Below, piece by piece: positions 20,014 through 28,823 of a DNA stretch of 64,000 nucleotides (positions are counted from its first letter, which is position 1; each line of letters begins with the position of its first letter). The stretch comes from Maribacter vaceletii (GTDB taxonomy: Bacteria; Bacteroidota; Bacteroidia; Flavobacteriales; Flavobacteriaceae), in contig NZ_RBIQ01000009.1 of the NCBI RefSeq assembly GCF_003634105.1, positions 372,001 through 436,000 on the forward strand. Reading direction: 5' to 3'. The notes under the pieces were generated by a model that had not been told where the DNA came from, did no database searches, and saw only the letters and a program-made list of their open reading frames with translations. The translations under genes and the position numbers were made by a program.

Positions 20014-20904
20014 CTATTTTAAAATTTTTGCTCCCTCTGGTGCTGAAAAATAGTTTTCTGGCACACTAGGTGAAAAAGAAATATCACTAATTTCAATTTT
20101 AGTGATATACTCTCCTAAATCTCCATCTTTGGACCAGTGTGTTTTTAATTTTACTGGCAAATTAATCCCATCTATAGTTGCCCATTCTACAATTTCAAGA
20201 ATTTTTTCTGGCGCATGCCCTCCATTAGGAAAATAACCTGGATACGATACTATGTATAAAATAGCACTCATTTTATGTGTACTCTTATCAAAATATAATT
20301 TATAATAATCATCTGGAGCATCACCAGTACCAGAAGCAAATGTTACTTTAATAACATCTTGTAAAGCCCCCTTATATTCTTTGTCTTCTAAAAGTTCTAA
20401 ATTAACCCCTTCCCCATCTAATACAAATGGGTGTCCAAAAAGATATATTGGTGTTAAAGCCCAAAATTTAGTATCGTATTTAAATGCCAAACTATCTTTA
20501 GCGTTTACCCAAGCTTCTTCACCATCCCAACCAAAGGTTGCTGTTGTATCTTTTATACTATTATGCCTAGCTTTGTTATTCCAAGTATCTACTGTTTGGT
20601 AAGAGTTTCTACGTGTAGAACCATCTTCTGGTTGGTAATCAAAACGAAAAGAAAAAAAACCGTTTGCAAACCATTTTTCTAAACCACCTTGTGCTTCCAT
20701 TCCTTTCCATAAAACTTTTCCTGCATCGGTAGCATTTAATCTTGCTTTTGCATTTTCTACTCTTTTTTGAATCCAAGTATCTGGAATAGAATACCCCTCT
20801 TTCTCTATAATTACTTCTTTTGCTACTCCCTTTTTAGAAGCCTCTTTACAGGAAACAAATCCTACTATTAAAACTACAGTAATAATTTTAAATATATTTT
20901 TCAT
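20014..20904 (-). CDS. DUF6503-type lipoprotein
   Basis: 296 residues with lipoprotein signal MKNIFKIITVVLIVGFVSC (lipid Cys about 19). Mature part: MEAQGGLEKWFANGFFSFRFDY, ATFGWDGEEAWVNAKD, FGHPFVLDGEGVNLELL, DDYYKLYFDKSTHKMSAILYIVSYPG, SFSPSVPENYFSAPEGAKI. This layout (an outer-membrane-lipoprotein-sorting-like half barrel with YKLYFDK and PENYF) is that of the flavobacterial DUF6503 family of unknown function. It converges on ppgK through a shared terminator and starts 118 bp after the typA terminator, so it is likely a separate transcript. I cannot name a ligand. Confidence 0.78.
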   Translation of the reverse strand: MKNIFKIITVVLIVGFVSCKEASKKGVAKEVIIEKEGYSIPDTWIQKRVENAKARLNATDAGKVLWKGMEAQGGLEKWFANGFFSFRFDYQPEDGSTRRNSYQTVDTWNNKARHNSIKDTTATFGWDGEEAWVNAKDSLAFKYDTKFWALTPIYLFGHPFVLDGEGVNLELLEDKEYKGALQDVIKVTFASGTGDAPDDYYKLYFDKSTHKMSAILYIVSYPGYFPNGGHAPEKILEIVEWATIDGINLPVKLKTHWSKDGDLGEYITKIEISDISFSPSVPENYFSAPEGAKILK

Positions 20905-20970
20905 AATTAAAAGTGTTTATTAAAAATAATAGTCGCACTCCAATAGTAACCTAACATAAAAAGAAAAAAA

Positions 20971-20999
20971 AAATCTCAAGAAATAAATTCTTGAGATTT
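20971..20999 (-). terminator. typA terminator
   Basis: Perfect 12-bp stem AAATCTCAAGAA/TTCTTGAGATTT with loop ATAAA, followed on the minus strand by nine T residues; 23 bp past the typA stop. Confidence 0.9.
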
Positions 21000-21022
21000 T
21001 CTATAAAGTATCTTAATTATAA

Positions 21023-22822
21023 TTAAGCTATTTTATTACGCTTACGCTCATTTTCTGTTAAGTAAATTTTACGTAATCTTAAGTGAGATGGAGTTACTTC
21101 TACATACTCATCTTTTTGTATATATTCCAAAGCTTCTTCTAATGAGAATTTAATTGCAGGTACAATTTTAGCTTTATCATCTGCTCCTGAAGAACGTACA
21201 TTAGAAAGTTTCTTAGTTTTAGTGATATTCACCGTCATATCATCTCCTCTAGAATTTTCTCCAATAACTTGTCCTTCGTAAATATCTTCTCCTGGATCTA
21301 CAAAAAACTTACCTCTATCTTGTAATTTATCAATAGAATAAGGAATAGCTTTACCAAGTTCCATAGAAACTAAAGAACCATTTTGTCTTTGTGGAATATC
21401 TCCTTTCATTGGTTGATATTCTAAGAATCTGTGCGACATAATTGCCTCACCTGCTGTAGCAGTTAATAATTGGTTACGAAGACCTATAATACCTCTAGAC
21501 GGAATTAAGAACTCGCATACCATACGCTCCCCTTTTGCTTCCATACTAGTCATTTCTCCTTTACGCATAGAAACAAATTCTACCGCTTTTCCAGAAACGC
21601 TTTCTGGTAAATCTATAGTTAATGCTTCAATAGGCTCACATTTAACACCATCAATTTCTTTAATAATTACTTGTGGTTGTCCAATTTGAAGTTCATAACC
21701 TTCTCTACGCATAGTTTCTATTAAAACCGAAAGGTGTAATACCCCACGACCAAATACTAGAAACTTATCTGCGCTATCTGTTTCGTTTACACGTAAAGCT
21801 AAATTTTTCTCAAGCTCTTTTTGTAATCTTTCGTTAATATGTCTAGAAGTAACAAACTTACCATCTTTACCAAAGAATGGGCTATCATTAATAGTAAAAA
21901 GCATACTCATAGTAGGCTCATCTATAGCAATTGTTTTTAACCCTTCTGGCGCTTCAATATCTGCAACCGTATCTCCTATTTCAAAACCTTCAATACCTGT
22001 AATAGCACAAATATCTCCTGTAGCTACTTCTTTTACTTTTAGTTTTCCTAAACCTTCAAAAACAAAAAGCTCTTTTATTTTTGATTTTACAATGCTACCA
22101 TCTCTTTTTACTAAAGAAACTTGTTGCCCTTCTACTAAAGAACCTCTTTGCAATCTTCCAATTGCAATACGTCCTGTAAAAGAAGAAAAGTCTAAAGATG
22201 TAATTAACATTTGCGTGTTTCCTTCTTTTGGTTCAAAAGATGGCACATGCTCAATAACCATATCTAATAATGGCTCAATATTTTCTGTTTCGTTTTTCCA
22301 ATCGTCACTCATCCAGTTATTTTTAGCTGAACCGTATACTGTTGGAAAATCTAGCTGCCATTCTTCAGCACCTAACTCGAACATTAAATCAAAAACTTTT
22401 TCATGTACTTCATCTGGAGTACAGTTTTCTTTATCTACTTTATTAACAACCACACAAGGTTTTAAACCTAGGTCTATAGCTTTTTGTAATACAAAACGTG
22501 TTTGTGGCATTGGGCCTTCAAAAGCATCAACCAACAACAAAACACCATCTGCCATATTTAATACACGCTCTACTTCTCCACCAAAATCGGCGTGACCAGG
22601 AGTATCAATAATATTAATTTTTGTTCCTTTATAAACAACAGAAACATTTTTAGAGGTAATGGTAATACCACGCTCACGTTCCAAATCGTTATTATCCAAA
22701 ATTAAATCTCCTGTATTCTGGTTCTCGCGAAACAGTTGACAGTGATACATAATCTTATCTACCAAGGTTGTTTTACCGTGATCTACGTGCGCAATAATGG
22801 CAATATTCTTTGTTGTTGACAT
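21023..22822 (-). CDS. typA: Ribosome-associated GTPase TypA/BipA
   Basis: 599-residue translational GTPase of the EF-G class that binds the 70S ribosome and helps ribosome assembly and stress adaptation. G motifs: AHVDHGKTTLVD (G1), DLERERGITITSKNVSV (G2), DTPGHADFGGEVERV (G3), NKVDKENC (G4), and GSAKNNW (G5). The remaining domains include the EF-G domain II motif GRIAIGRLQRGSL and the BipA-specific C-terminal part with RGIIGLRNQLLTATAGEAIMSHRF and NVRSSGADDKAKIVPAIKFSLEEALEYI. Length matches the family (about 600-610). -7 box 44 nt upstream. Confidence 0.97.
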   Translation of the reverse strand: MSTTKNIAIIAHVDHGKTTLVDKIMYHCQLFRENQNTGDLILDNNDLERERGITITSKNVSVVYKGTKINIIDTPGHADFGGEVERVLNMADGVLLLVDAFEGPMPQTRFVLQKAIDLGLKPCVVVNKVDKENCTPDEVHEKVFDLMFELGAEEWQLDFPTVYGSAKNNWMSDDWKNETENIEPLLDMVIEHVPSFEPKEGNTQMLITSLDFSSFTGRIAIGRLQRGSLVEGQQVSLVKRDGSIVKSKIKELFVFEGLGKLKVKEVATGDICAITGIEGFEIGDTVADIEAPEGLKTIAIDEPTMSMLFTINDSPFFGKDGKFVTSRHINERLQKELEKNLALRVNETDSADKFLVFGRGVLHLSVLIETMRREGYELQIGQPQVIIKEIDGVKCEPIEALTIDLPESVSGKAVEFVSMRKGEMTSMEAKGERMVCEFLIPSRGIIGLRNQLLTATAGEAIMSHRFLEYQPMKGDIPQRQNGSLVSMELGKAIPYSIDKLQDRGKFFVDPGEDIYEGQVIGENSRGDDMTVNITKTKKLSNVRSSGADDKAKIVPAIKFSLEEALEYIQKDEYVEVTPSHLRLRKIYLTENERKRNKIA

Positions 22823-22866
22823 AAATAATTTATTTAATAGCAGTCTTAATAGCTATTTTAAGCGTG

Positions 22867-22874
22867 CAAAGATA
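22867..22874 (-). promoter_or_regulatory. -7 promoter box TATCTTTG of typA
   Basis: Perfect TANNTTTG match on the minus strand, 44 nt before the typA ATG. Confidence 0.55.
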
Positions 22875-23048
22875 CTTTTATTTTTTTGATGCTAGCTAAT
22901 AGTTGTGTTATTTTTATCTTATTGATTTTGAGAGACTTCCAATACAATCAGATAATATAAATTTTATTATAACAATTACCGTAAAAAAAAGTCTATTTAA
23001 GAAGAATAACCCACATGAAAGATTGTTATACTTGGCAGATAGAAATTG

Positions 23049-23056
23049 TATCTTTG
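23049..23056 (+). promoter_or_regulatory. -7 promoter box TATCTTTG of kdsA
   Basis: Perfect TANNTTTG match, 18 nt before the kdsA ATG. A TTG in GATTGTTATA (23023-23025) is a poor -33 candidate at 23 nt. Confidence 0.55.
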
Positions 23057-23074
23057 TATTAAACTACTTAAGAA

Positions 23075-23893
23075 ATGAAACTAGAACTTATACCGCAGCT
23101 AAAACATACCAATAGCAACAACTTTTTTCTTTTATCTGGGCCATGTGCTATTGAAGGAGAAGATATGGCATTAAGAATTGCTGAAAAAATAGTTTCTGTT
23201 ACTGATGCTCTTAAAATCCCTTATGTATTTAAAGGAAGTTTTAAAAAAGCTAACCGAAGTAGAGTAGATTCTTTTACAGGAATTGGCGATGAAAAAGCTT
23301 TGAAAATCTTAAGAAAAGTTTCCGACACTTTTAATGTTCCTACAGTTACAGACATTCATACTAATGAAGATGCAGAAAGAGCTGCGCAATATGTAGATAT
23401 TCTGCAAATTCCTGCTTTTTTAGTTCGCCAAACAGATTTGGTAGTTGCAGCGGCTAAAACAGGTAAAGTAGTTAACTTAAAAAAAGGACAATTTATGAGT
23501 CCAGAAAGTATGAAACATGCTGTTACTAAAGTAACCGATTCTGACAACCAACAAGTTATGGTTACAGATCGCGGAACTATGTTTGGCTACCAAGATATGA
23601 TTGTAGATTTTAGAGGCATCCCTACCATGAAGCAATTTGCTCCAGTGGTTTTAGATGTTACACATTCTTTACAACAACCAAACCAATCTTCTGGAGTTAC
23701 TGGCGGAAGACCTGATATGATTGAAACTATTGCTCGTGCAGGTATTGTTACTGGTGTAGACGGTATTTTTATGGAAACACATTTTGATCCCGCTAACGCT
23801 AAAAGTGATGGTGCTAATATGTTACATTTAGATCACTTAGAAGGACTCTTATCTAATTTAGTTGCTATTAGGAAAACTGTAAATGAGCTTTAA
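23075..23893 (+). CDS. kdsA: 3-deoxy-8-phosphooctulonate synthase (KDO-8-P synthase)
   Basis: 272 residues. Condenses PEP with arabinose-5-phosphate to KDO-8-phosphate, a lipopolysaccharide core precursor. Signature segments: LLSGPCAIEGEDMALRIAE, YVFKGSFKKANRSRVDSFTG (Lys and Arg of the PEP site), TVTDIHTNEDAERAAQYVDILQIPAFLVRQTDLV, NLKKGQFMSPESM, TDRGTMFGYQDMIVDFRGIP, VVLDVTHSLQQPN, and FMETHFDPANAKSDGANML. Residue C26 in GPCAIEG and the C-terminal metal-binding type residues suggest it could be a metal-dependent variant, but this needs a structure-based check. It is preceded by its own promoter; no other LPS gene lies near. Confidence 0.96.
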   Translation: MKLELIPQLKHTNSNNFFLLSGPCAIEGEDMALRIAEKIVSVTDALKIPYVFKGSFKKANRSRVDSFTGIGDEKALKILRKVSDTFNVPTVTDIHTNEDAERAAQYVDILQIPAFLVRQTDLVVAAAKTGKVVNLKKGQFMSPESMKHAVTKVTDSDNQQVMVTDRGTMFGYQDMIVDFRGIPTMKQFAPVVLDVTHSLQQPNQSSGVTGGRPDMIETIARAGIVTGVDGIFMETHFDPANAKSDGANMLHLDHLEGLLSNLVAIRKTVNEL

Positions 23894-23993
23894 TAATTAC
23901 TTTACAACTACACAACTTAATTTATACTATTTTTCTTACAACAAAATTAGATTGGAATCGTTACTATAAAAGCCCAAATTCTAATTCTAAAAA

Positions 23994-24650
23994 ATGAAAT
24001 CTACATTTTTACGTAATAACCCTTATTATATAAGGCTATTATTACTTTCTTTTTTATGTAGTCTTGCGTTATTATATAGAGTAATAACTACCCATAGTAT
24101 AGATTTCACTTTCTTATTATGGAATTTGTTTTTGGCTATTTTACCATTATTTCTATCTAAAATAATTAGGTACAATTCTAAAGTACAAGCTTCTAAACCA
24201 ACGCTTACAGTTTTTTTTATTTTTTGGCTTCTCTTTTTACCAAATAGCCCATATATAATAACAGATTTTATTCATTTAGAAACCGGAAAGTCTACTATGT
24301 GGGTAGACCTTTTCATGTTATTTATTTTTGCTCTTAATGGGGTATTATTAGGTGCTTTATCTATGATAGATATTTTTCATTTTCTTACTAAAAAGTATAC
24401 ACAAAAAATAGCTAACTATACATTATTTACAACTTGTTATTTAAGTGGTTTTGGTATTTTTATTGGTAGGTTCCTACGTTTTAATTCATGGGATATTATA
24501 GCTAGGCCAAAAATTTTATTTTACTGTCTTTACAAATGTCTTTTCTTATGGGAAGCATGGGTATGGACAATAGGCTTTGGCAGTTTCATGTGGATTTCAT
24601 TTTTGGTACTAAAACCTATAATGCGCGCTACAAAACAAAATACCCCCTAA
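23994..24650 (+). CDS. DUF1361 membrane protein
   Basis: 218 residues with about six hydrophobic membrane segments. The family features are visible: RLLLLSFLCSLALLYR (TM1), FTFLLWNLFLAILPLFL, FFIFWLLFLPNSPYIITDFIHL (the LPNSPYIITD motif of DUF1361), DLFMLFIFALNGVLLGALSM, LSGFGIFIGRFLRFNSWDII and a closing TM. No function is established for DUF1361. It follows kdsA by 100 bp on the same strand, and ends 3 bp before the convergent dehydrogenase gene, so transcripts overlap or terminate inside coding DNA. The start ATG at 23994 follows a leader without a clear -7 box. Confidence 0.85.
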   Translation: MKSTFLRNNPYYIRLLLLSFLCSLALLYRVITTHSIDFTFLLWNLFLAILPLFLSKIIRYNSKVQASKPTLTVFFIFWLLFLPNSPYIITDFIHLETGKSTMWVDLFMLFIFALNGVLLGALSMIDIFHFLTKKYTQKIANYTLFTTCYLSGFGIFIGRFLRFNSWDIIARPKILFYCLYKCLFLWEAWVWTIGFGSFMWISFLVLKPIMRATKQNTP

Positions 24651-24653
24651 GTC

Positions 24654-25859
24654 TTATTCTTTACCATCTACATAATCTTGCAAATAAGAATACCGTTCTG
24701 TTAGTTTTCCATTTTCTGTCATTCTTGCTCTGTGTAAAACACCATCCTTATCCGCATTAAAAAAAGCAGGAATTACATGCTTTACAAATGCTTCTCCAAA
24801 GCCGTTACTAGCATCTCTTGGAAGCTCACAAGGCAAATTATCTACCGCCATTACAGCAATAGCTTTAGGGTCTTTAAAATCTATTTCTTTTTCTGATTGT
24901 GGATCATAACCATATACAGGTTTTGCAATGGTTGAAGGTCTTATTGTTGTAGCCACAGGACCATCTATATCACAACTAACATCGGCTACTACTTTTATTT
25001 TAAAATCTGGATGCTTAGCATCTTCCCTAGTATATAAATAAGGAGCACCATCGCCATAAAAATGGCCAGCAATATAAAAATCGGTTACTTTAGTAAATCT
25101 TGTAAAATTAGTTTTGTATTCCTCAGGTTTTGCAAAAAAGTCTGCTTTATTACCACGCACACCATCTTTACGTTTATTATAATCCGATGCATCTATTTGG
25201 CAATACACAGGTTCTTTAAAATCTTCTTCTAAATATTGGGTAACATTTACTTTTCTAATCTGCATGGCATCTAACATTTCCCTAGCACCATTCCCTACTC
25301 TACCTCTACCGGTTAACATTATTTTTATATTAGGCAATGTTATCCCTTTTAGTTGTTTTATTAAATCTTCTTGATTAATTAATTCTTCTGCCTTTGGTAA
25401 TTGGAACAAATCATATTTTAAACCATAGGTTCTAAGTCCATTATATGCACCAACTATTCCTGCATACCGACCAAAAGCAACTACACGTTGCTCTTTTGTA
25501 TTAGTGATAACTTCATGGTCGTACATTTCTATATTCTTTTCTAAAATAGCTTTTAAAAGTTTTCTATTATAGGGCTGCTTTTTAATTGTATGCGAAAAGA
25601 AAAAGTATTTTTTATTCGAAATCAAAGATTCAACAGGAACCTCTTTTACACCAATAAGAACATCACACTCTTCCATTTTAGATGCCACTGTTATTCCAGA
25701 AGTACTGTACTCCTCATCTTTAAAAACACGAATGTTAGATGGCTCTACAATTATTTTTGCATCTTTAAACTTATTCTGTACTTGTACGCAAGCTTCTGGT
25801 GATAACACAACACGGCGATCTGGTGGATTTTTGCGTTCTTGAATAATTCCGAATTTCAT
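24654..25859 (-). CDS. Lysine/saccharopine-dehydrogenase-like NAD(P)-binding oxidoreductase
   Basis: 401 residues. The N-terminal half has the alanine dehydrogenase/transhydrogenase fold start MKFGIIQERKNPPDRRVVLSPE and FKDEEYSTSGITVASKMEECDVLIGVKEVPVE; the C-terminal half has a Rossmann loop KIMLTGRGRVGNGAREML (about 187-205) and the segment VVADVSCDIDGPVATTIRPSTIAKPVYGYDP. This arrangement is that of eukaryotic-like saccharopine dehydrogenase (NAD, lysine-forming) and its bacterial relatives. The reaction is inferred from family only; alanine dehydrogenase is less likely because its motifs differ. It is a single minus-strand gene, convergent with DUF1361 and 267 bp from the tmRNA. Confidence 0.78.
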   Translation of the reverse strand: MKFGIIQERKNPPDRRVVLSPEACVQVQNKFKDAKIIVEPSNIRVFKDEEYSTSGITVASKMEECDVLIGVKEVPVESLISNKKYFFFSHTIKKQPYNRKLLKAILEKNIEMYDHEVITNTKEQRVVAFGRYAGIVGAYNGLRTYGLKYDLFQLPKAEELINQEDLIKQLKGITLPNIKIMLTGRGRVGNGAREMLDAMQIRKVNVTQYLEEDFKEPVYCQIDASDYNKRKDGVRGNKADFFAKPEEYKTNFTRFTKVTDFYIAGHFYGDGAPYLYTREDAKHPDFKIKVVADVSCDIDGPVATTIRPSTIAKPVYGYDPQSEKEIDFKDPKAIAVMAVDNLPCELPRDASNGFGEAFVKHVIPAFFNADKDGVLHRARMTENGKLTERYSYLQDYVDGKE

Positions 25860-26125
25860 AATAATAATTTTATAACTTACTAAGCTATTTTAGTTGTAAA
25901 TATAACAATACAAGAGTCTAACCACAAAACTTTTTTTGGAATACTTTTTGAAGTACCTTTGTAAGCTACTTTTTAGTACAGGCTCAAAATTAATATAAGT
26001 TTTATAATTAATAGAGCATAGTTCTTTGAAAAAAATAAGGAGAGAATTGAGTATGAATGAATGCCCTTCGGCTTCGTTCAAGGCTTAATTCGTTTACAAT
26101 CGATAAAATCGATTTAACTCATTAA

Positions 26126-26520
26126 GGGGCCGACTGGTTTTGACAGCGAGACTAATTGGAATATAAGCATGCCGAGCTTTGTTATGTGGCTCGTTAATCT
26201 CATGTATCACACTTTTAATTGGCGAAAATAATTACGCTCTTGCCGCTTAATCTGAATTATAGTAAGATTAGCCTCGTCTCTACTAGGTAGAGAAGCGAGA
26301 TGTCCCTGAATAGCCTCTGTCGACGGCGATTCAAATCGGGGCACCATAAATGTCGATATAAGGATATTGTTGCTTTGGCAGTATCACTAAAACTTAAAGA
26401 AGCTAAGTATGTATTGGGCGGTTTCTAGTCAGGTACGTATCTAAAATTAAATAGAAACTAAGCACGTAGAAAGTATTGTAATTACTTGTTTGGACGAGGG
26501 TTCGAATCCCTCCGGCTCCA
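26126..26520 (+). ncRNA. ssrA: Transfer-messenger RNA (tmRNA)
   Basis: One-piece tmRNA that rescues stalled ribosomes by trans-translation. The 5' end GGGGCCG pairs with CGGCTCC at the 3' end to form a 7-bp acceptor stem; the third pair is G-U, the alanyl-tRNA synthetase identity element. The 3' end carries the T-arm GGTTCGAATCC and A26520 as discriminator; the following CAC is not CCA, so CCA must be added after transcription. The reading frame after the resume point encodes GENNYALAA and stop (26221-26250). Downstream, a perfect hairpin follows. A perfect TACCTTTG box at 25954-25961 is a candidate promoter, about 165 nt before the mature 5' end. Confidence 0.97.
26221..26250 (+). other. tmRNA tag reading frame, peptide GENNYALAA
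   Basis: GGC GAA AAT AAT TAC GCT CTT GCC GCT TAA: resume codon Gly, tag ending in ALAA as expected for ClpXP-type degradation. With the alanine charged on tmRNA the full tag is (A)GENNYALAA. Confidence 0.95.
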
Positions 26521-26525
26521 CACAA

Positions 26526-26550
26526 CCCCATAAATGAAAAATTTATGGGG
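26526..26550 (+). terminator. tmRNA terminator hairpin
   Basis: Perfect 10-bp inverted repeat CCCCATAAAT/ATTTATGGGG with loop GAAAA right after the tmRNA; only a weak T-rich tail follows. Confidence 0.7.
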
Positions 26551-26653
26551 TATATTAAAACTTATTCCCCTTAAATAGTTCTAAAAATATTCCCTATTGC
26601 TACTTATTAAAAAATAGCTTAAGTTTAAAAACTCTTAAATAAAATTTTAAAGA

Positions 26654-28327
26654 ATGAATAAGCTTTTTTTTGCCACCCTATTACTTTGTTTTATTACCTC
26701 TTGCGAAAGCAAAAAGGATATTCCTTCCGCTACCCTACCATCGCCAGACTCTAATAATGGAGACATTAGCTTACCAAAAGATTTTGGAGCTATAGTAGTT
26801 CATAACGGACTTGGAAAAATGGCAAGACATATAACGGTAAGAGATAATGGAGATATTTATGTGAAAATGCTAAAAAAAGTAACTAACAATGGTATTATAG
26901 CCTTTAGAGATACTACTGGGAATGGAAAATCTGACATTGTAAAAGAGTTTGGTAACTTCTCTGGTAGTGGAATAGATATTAACAATGGTTTTTTATACGC
27001 CTCCTCTACAACAGAAGTGTATAGATATGCACTAAAAAAAGACAACTTACTCCCAAACTTAGAACCAGAATTAGTAATATCTGGCTTTCCAAAACAAAAT
27101 GACCACTCTTCTAAACCTTTTACTTTTGATGACAAAGGGAACATATACGTAACCGTAGGTTCCCCTTCAAATGCTTGTCAAAAAGAAGCTCGTAGTCCAG
27201 GAAAAAGTGGAATGGACCCATGCCCGCATCTAGATTTACAGGCTGGTATCTGGAGCTTTAAAACCAATAAAACAAAGCAGGTACACGGTAAAGATGGTTT
27301 TAAATATGCAACAGGTATTCGTAATGCTATGGGGCTTGATTGGAATTTTGCTGCCAATAGTTTATATGCTATGCAACATGGTAGAGACCAATTACACCAA
27401 CTTTGGCCAGATTTATATACCAAAGAAGAAAATGCGCAACTACCGGCAGAAGAATTTTTACAAGTAAGTAAAGGCGATGATTTTGGATGGCCTTACTGTT
27501 ATTTTGACCAAAATAAAAACAAAAAAATGTTAGCTCCTGAGTATGGAGGAGATGGCATACAACAAGGAAAATGCGAGGGAATAAAAGCTCCTTTAATGGC
27601 ATTTCCAGGGCATATGGCTCCAAATGATTTATTATTTTATACCGGAAATCAATTTCCAGAACGATATAAAAATGGTGCTTTTATAGTATTTCATGGTTCC
27701 TGGAATAGATCTCCGCTGCCGCAAAAAGGGTTCTTTGTAGTTTTTGTTCCTATGAAAAATGGGAAACCATCTGGTAAATGGGAAATTTTTGCCGATAACT
27801 TTGCAGGCATGGAAGAAGTTAAAAATCCTGCAGATGCTATAAACAGACCTATGGGAATTGCCCAAGGCCCAGATGGCTCTCTATACGTTACTTCATCTGC
27901 TACCGGGAAAATATGGCGAATTATGTATTATGGAGAAAATTCTAACATAAAAGAAACCGTTATAACTTATAAAAAACCTGAAGAAATTACCAAGAAAACT
28001 ACCAATAATCCTAATGGAAAAAAAGTTTACGATACCTACTGCTTAGCTTGCCACCAAGCAAATGGAAAAGGGGTACAAGGTTTAAATCCACCATTAGTAA
28101 ATACCAATTGGGTAAAAGGAGATAAAAAGGCTCTTATTGGGGTATTACTTAATGGTATGGCTGGAGAAAAAGTAGATGGAGAAGTATATAGTAATGTAAT
28201 GGCTGCTCATGATTTTCTAACAGATGAACAAATAGCAGATGTACTAACGTATGTACGTTCAAATTTTGGAAATAACTATAGTAGTATTACAAAAGATGAA
28301 GTAAAAAAATTAAGAAACAATAATTAA
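26654..28327 (+). CDS. Sorbosone/glucose-dehydrogenase-type beta-propeller with C-terminal cytochrome c
   Basis: 557-residue lipoprotein (signal MNKLFFATLLLCFITSC, lipid Cys about 17). Residues about 35-430 form a propeller of the soluble aldose sugar dehydrogenase/sorbosone dehydrogenase type: GLGKMARHITVRDNGDIYVKML, FTFDDKGNIYVTVGSPSNAC, GIRNAMGLDWNF, KGDDFGWPYCYFD, APLMAFPGHMAPNDLLFYTG, IVFHGSWNRSP and PMGIAQGPDGSLYVTSS. Residues about 455-550 are a class I cytochrome c with haem motif CLACH at 463-467 and a likely axial Met. The fusion would pass electrons from a PQQ-type or similar cofactor to a periplasmic chain; the cofactor is not proved by sequence. It is a single gene with no dehydrogenase partner nearby. 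Confidence 0.85.
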   Translation: MNKLFFATLLLCFITSCESKKDIPSATLPSPDSNNGDISLPKDFGAIVVHNGLGKMARHITVRDNGDIYVKMLKKVTNNGIIAFRDTTGNGKSDIVKEFGNFSGSGIDINNGFLYASSTTEVYRYALKKDNLLPNLEPELVISGFPKQNDHSSKPFTFDDKGNIYVTVGSPSNACQKEARSPGKSGMDPCPHLDLQAGIWSFKTNKTKQVHGKDGFKYATGIRNAMGLDWNFAANSLYAMQHGRDQLHQLWPDLYTKEENAQLPAEEFLQVSKGDDFGWPYCYFDQNKNKKMLAPEYGGDGIQQGKCEGIKAPLMAFPGHMAPNDLLFYTGNQFPERYKNGAFIVFHGSWNRSPLPQKGFFVVFVPMKNGKPSGKWEIFADNFAGMEEVKNPADAINRPMGIAQGPDGSLYVTSSATGKIWRIMYYGENSNIKETVITYKKPEEITKKTTNNPNGKKVYDTYCLACHQANGKGVQGLNPPLVNTNWVKGDKKALIGVLLNGMAGEKVDGEVYSNVMAAHDFLTDEQIADVLTYVRSNFGNNYSSITKDEVKKLRNNN

Positions 28328-28402
28328 ATTTTCTAAAAGATTTTTCTTACCTAAACTAGGTGTAAAACCTATGCTCAGGTAATAAATACCCTCTAATAGG
28401 TA

Positions 28403-28433
28403 TTGTGTTATTAGATAATCAGTTCTATTTTTG
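28403..28433 (+). promoter_or_regulatory. Putative promoter TTG-N20-TATTTTTG in the PAS-LuxR upstream region
   Basis: TTG at 28403-28405, then 20 nt, then a perfect TANNTTTG box at 28426-28433. It would start transcription about 28440, nearly 385 nt upstream of the regulator's ATG. Confidence 0.4.
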
Positions 28434-28498
28434 TGAATAGTTTTAAAAACTACACTACATATAAATAATGCTATTAATTATAACGCATATAAACTAAC

Positions 28499-28563
28499 AA
28501 CCCTTTACAAAAAACTTAGTTAATACTCGGGGGAACTATTGCTAGGAAAGTATGTGAAGGGTT
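28499..28563 (+). ncRNA. Candidate structured leader RNA or small RNA
   Basis: AACCCTTTACA (28499-28509) can pair with TGTGAAGGGTT (28553-28563) with one G-U pair; inside, ATACT pairs with AGTAT (around CGGGGGAACTATTGCTAGGAA). This GC-containing block stands out from the AT-rich surroundings and lies downstream of the promoter at 28403. No known family recognised. Confidence 0.35.
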
Positions 28564-28685
28564 TATTTATTTATATTCTCTAACTTTATAGAATAAATAC
28601 CTACACTAAAACTCATTTATACAGACATTTATATATTTAATAAACCAAATAAAAACAGTACTTTTACAATAACGTTTTAGAATAT

Positions 28686-28728
28686 GATTATTTTTTGAAG
28701 AATTTACATACGTAAATTTTTCATAATC
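28686..28728. repeat. Interrupted palindrome GATTAT..GAAGAATTTAC / GTAAATTTTTC..ATAATC
   Basis: Imperfect inverted repeat with a TACGTA centre (ATTTACATACGTAAAT) in the 496-bp region 28328-28823 upstream of the PAS-LuxR gene. Apart from this, the promoter and the structured block, I see no gene in that region. Confidence 0.4.
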
Positions 28729-28823
28729 AAAACTAAATAACATTCTCCATACGTTCCCCAAATTTCCAATAAACAAAGCATTTAACCTATAAATGTCGTA
28801 TTTGTAATACTAGTTTATAACGA

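Noticed and set aside
22903-23115. 70-aa frame upstream of kdsA
   Set aside because: It overlaps the kdsA start in another frame, contains the kdsA -7 box (23049-23056), and the peptide is unlike any protein; treated as chance.
25890-26081. 63-aa minus-strand frame between the dehydrogenase and tmRNA
   Set aside because: Low-complexity, asparagine/lysine/tyrosine-rich, with a tmRNA promoter box on the other strand; no homology recognisable, treated as noise.
26041-26125. Hairpins near the tmRNA (GCCCTTCGGC, ATCGATAAAATCGAT) as a separate RNA
   Set aside because: Short and upstream of the mature tmRNA 5' end; best explained as part of the precursor.
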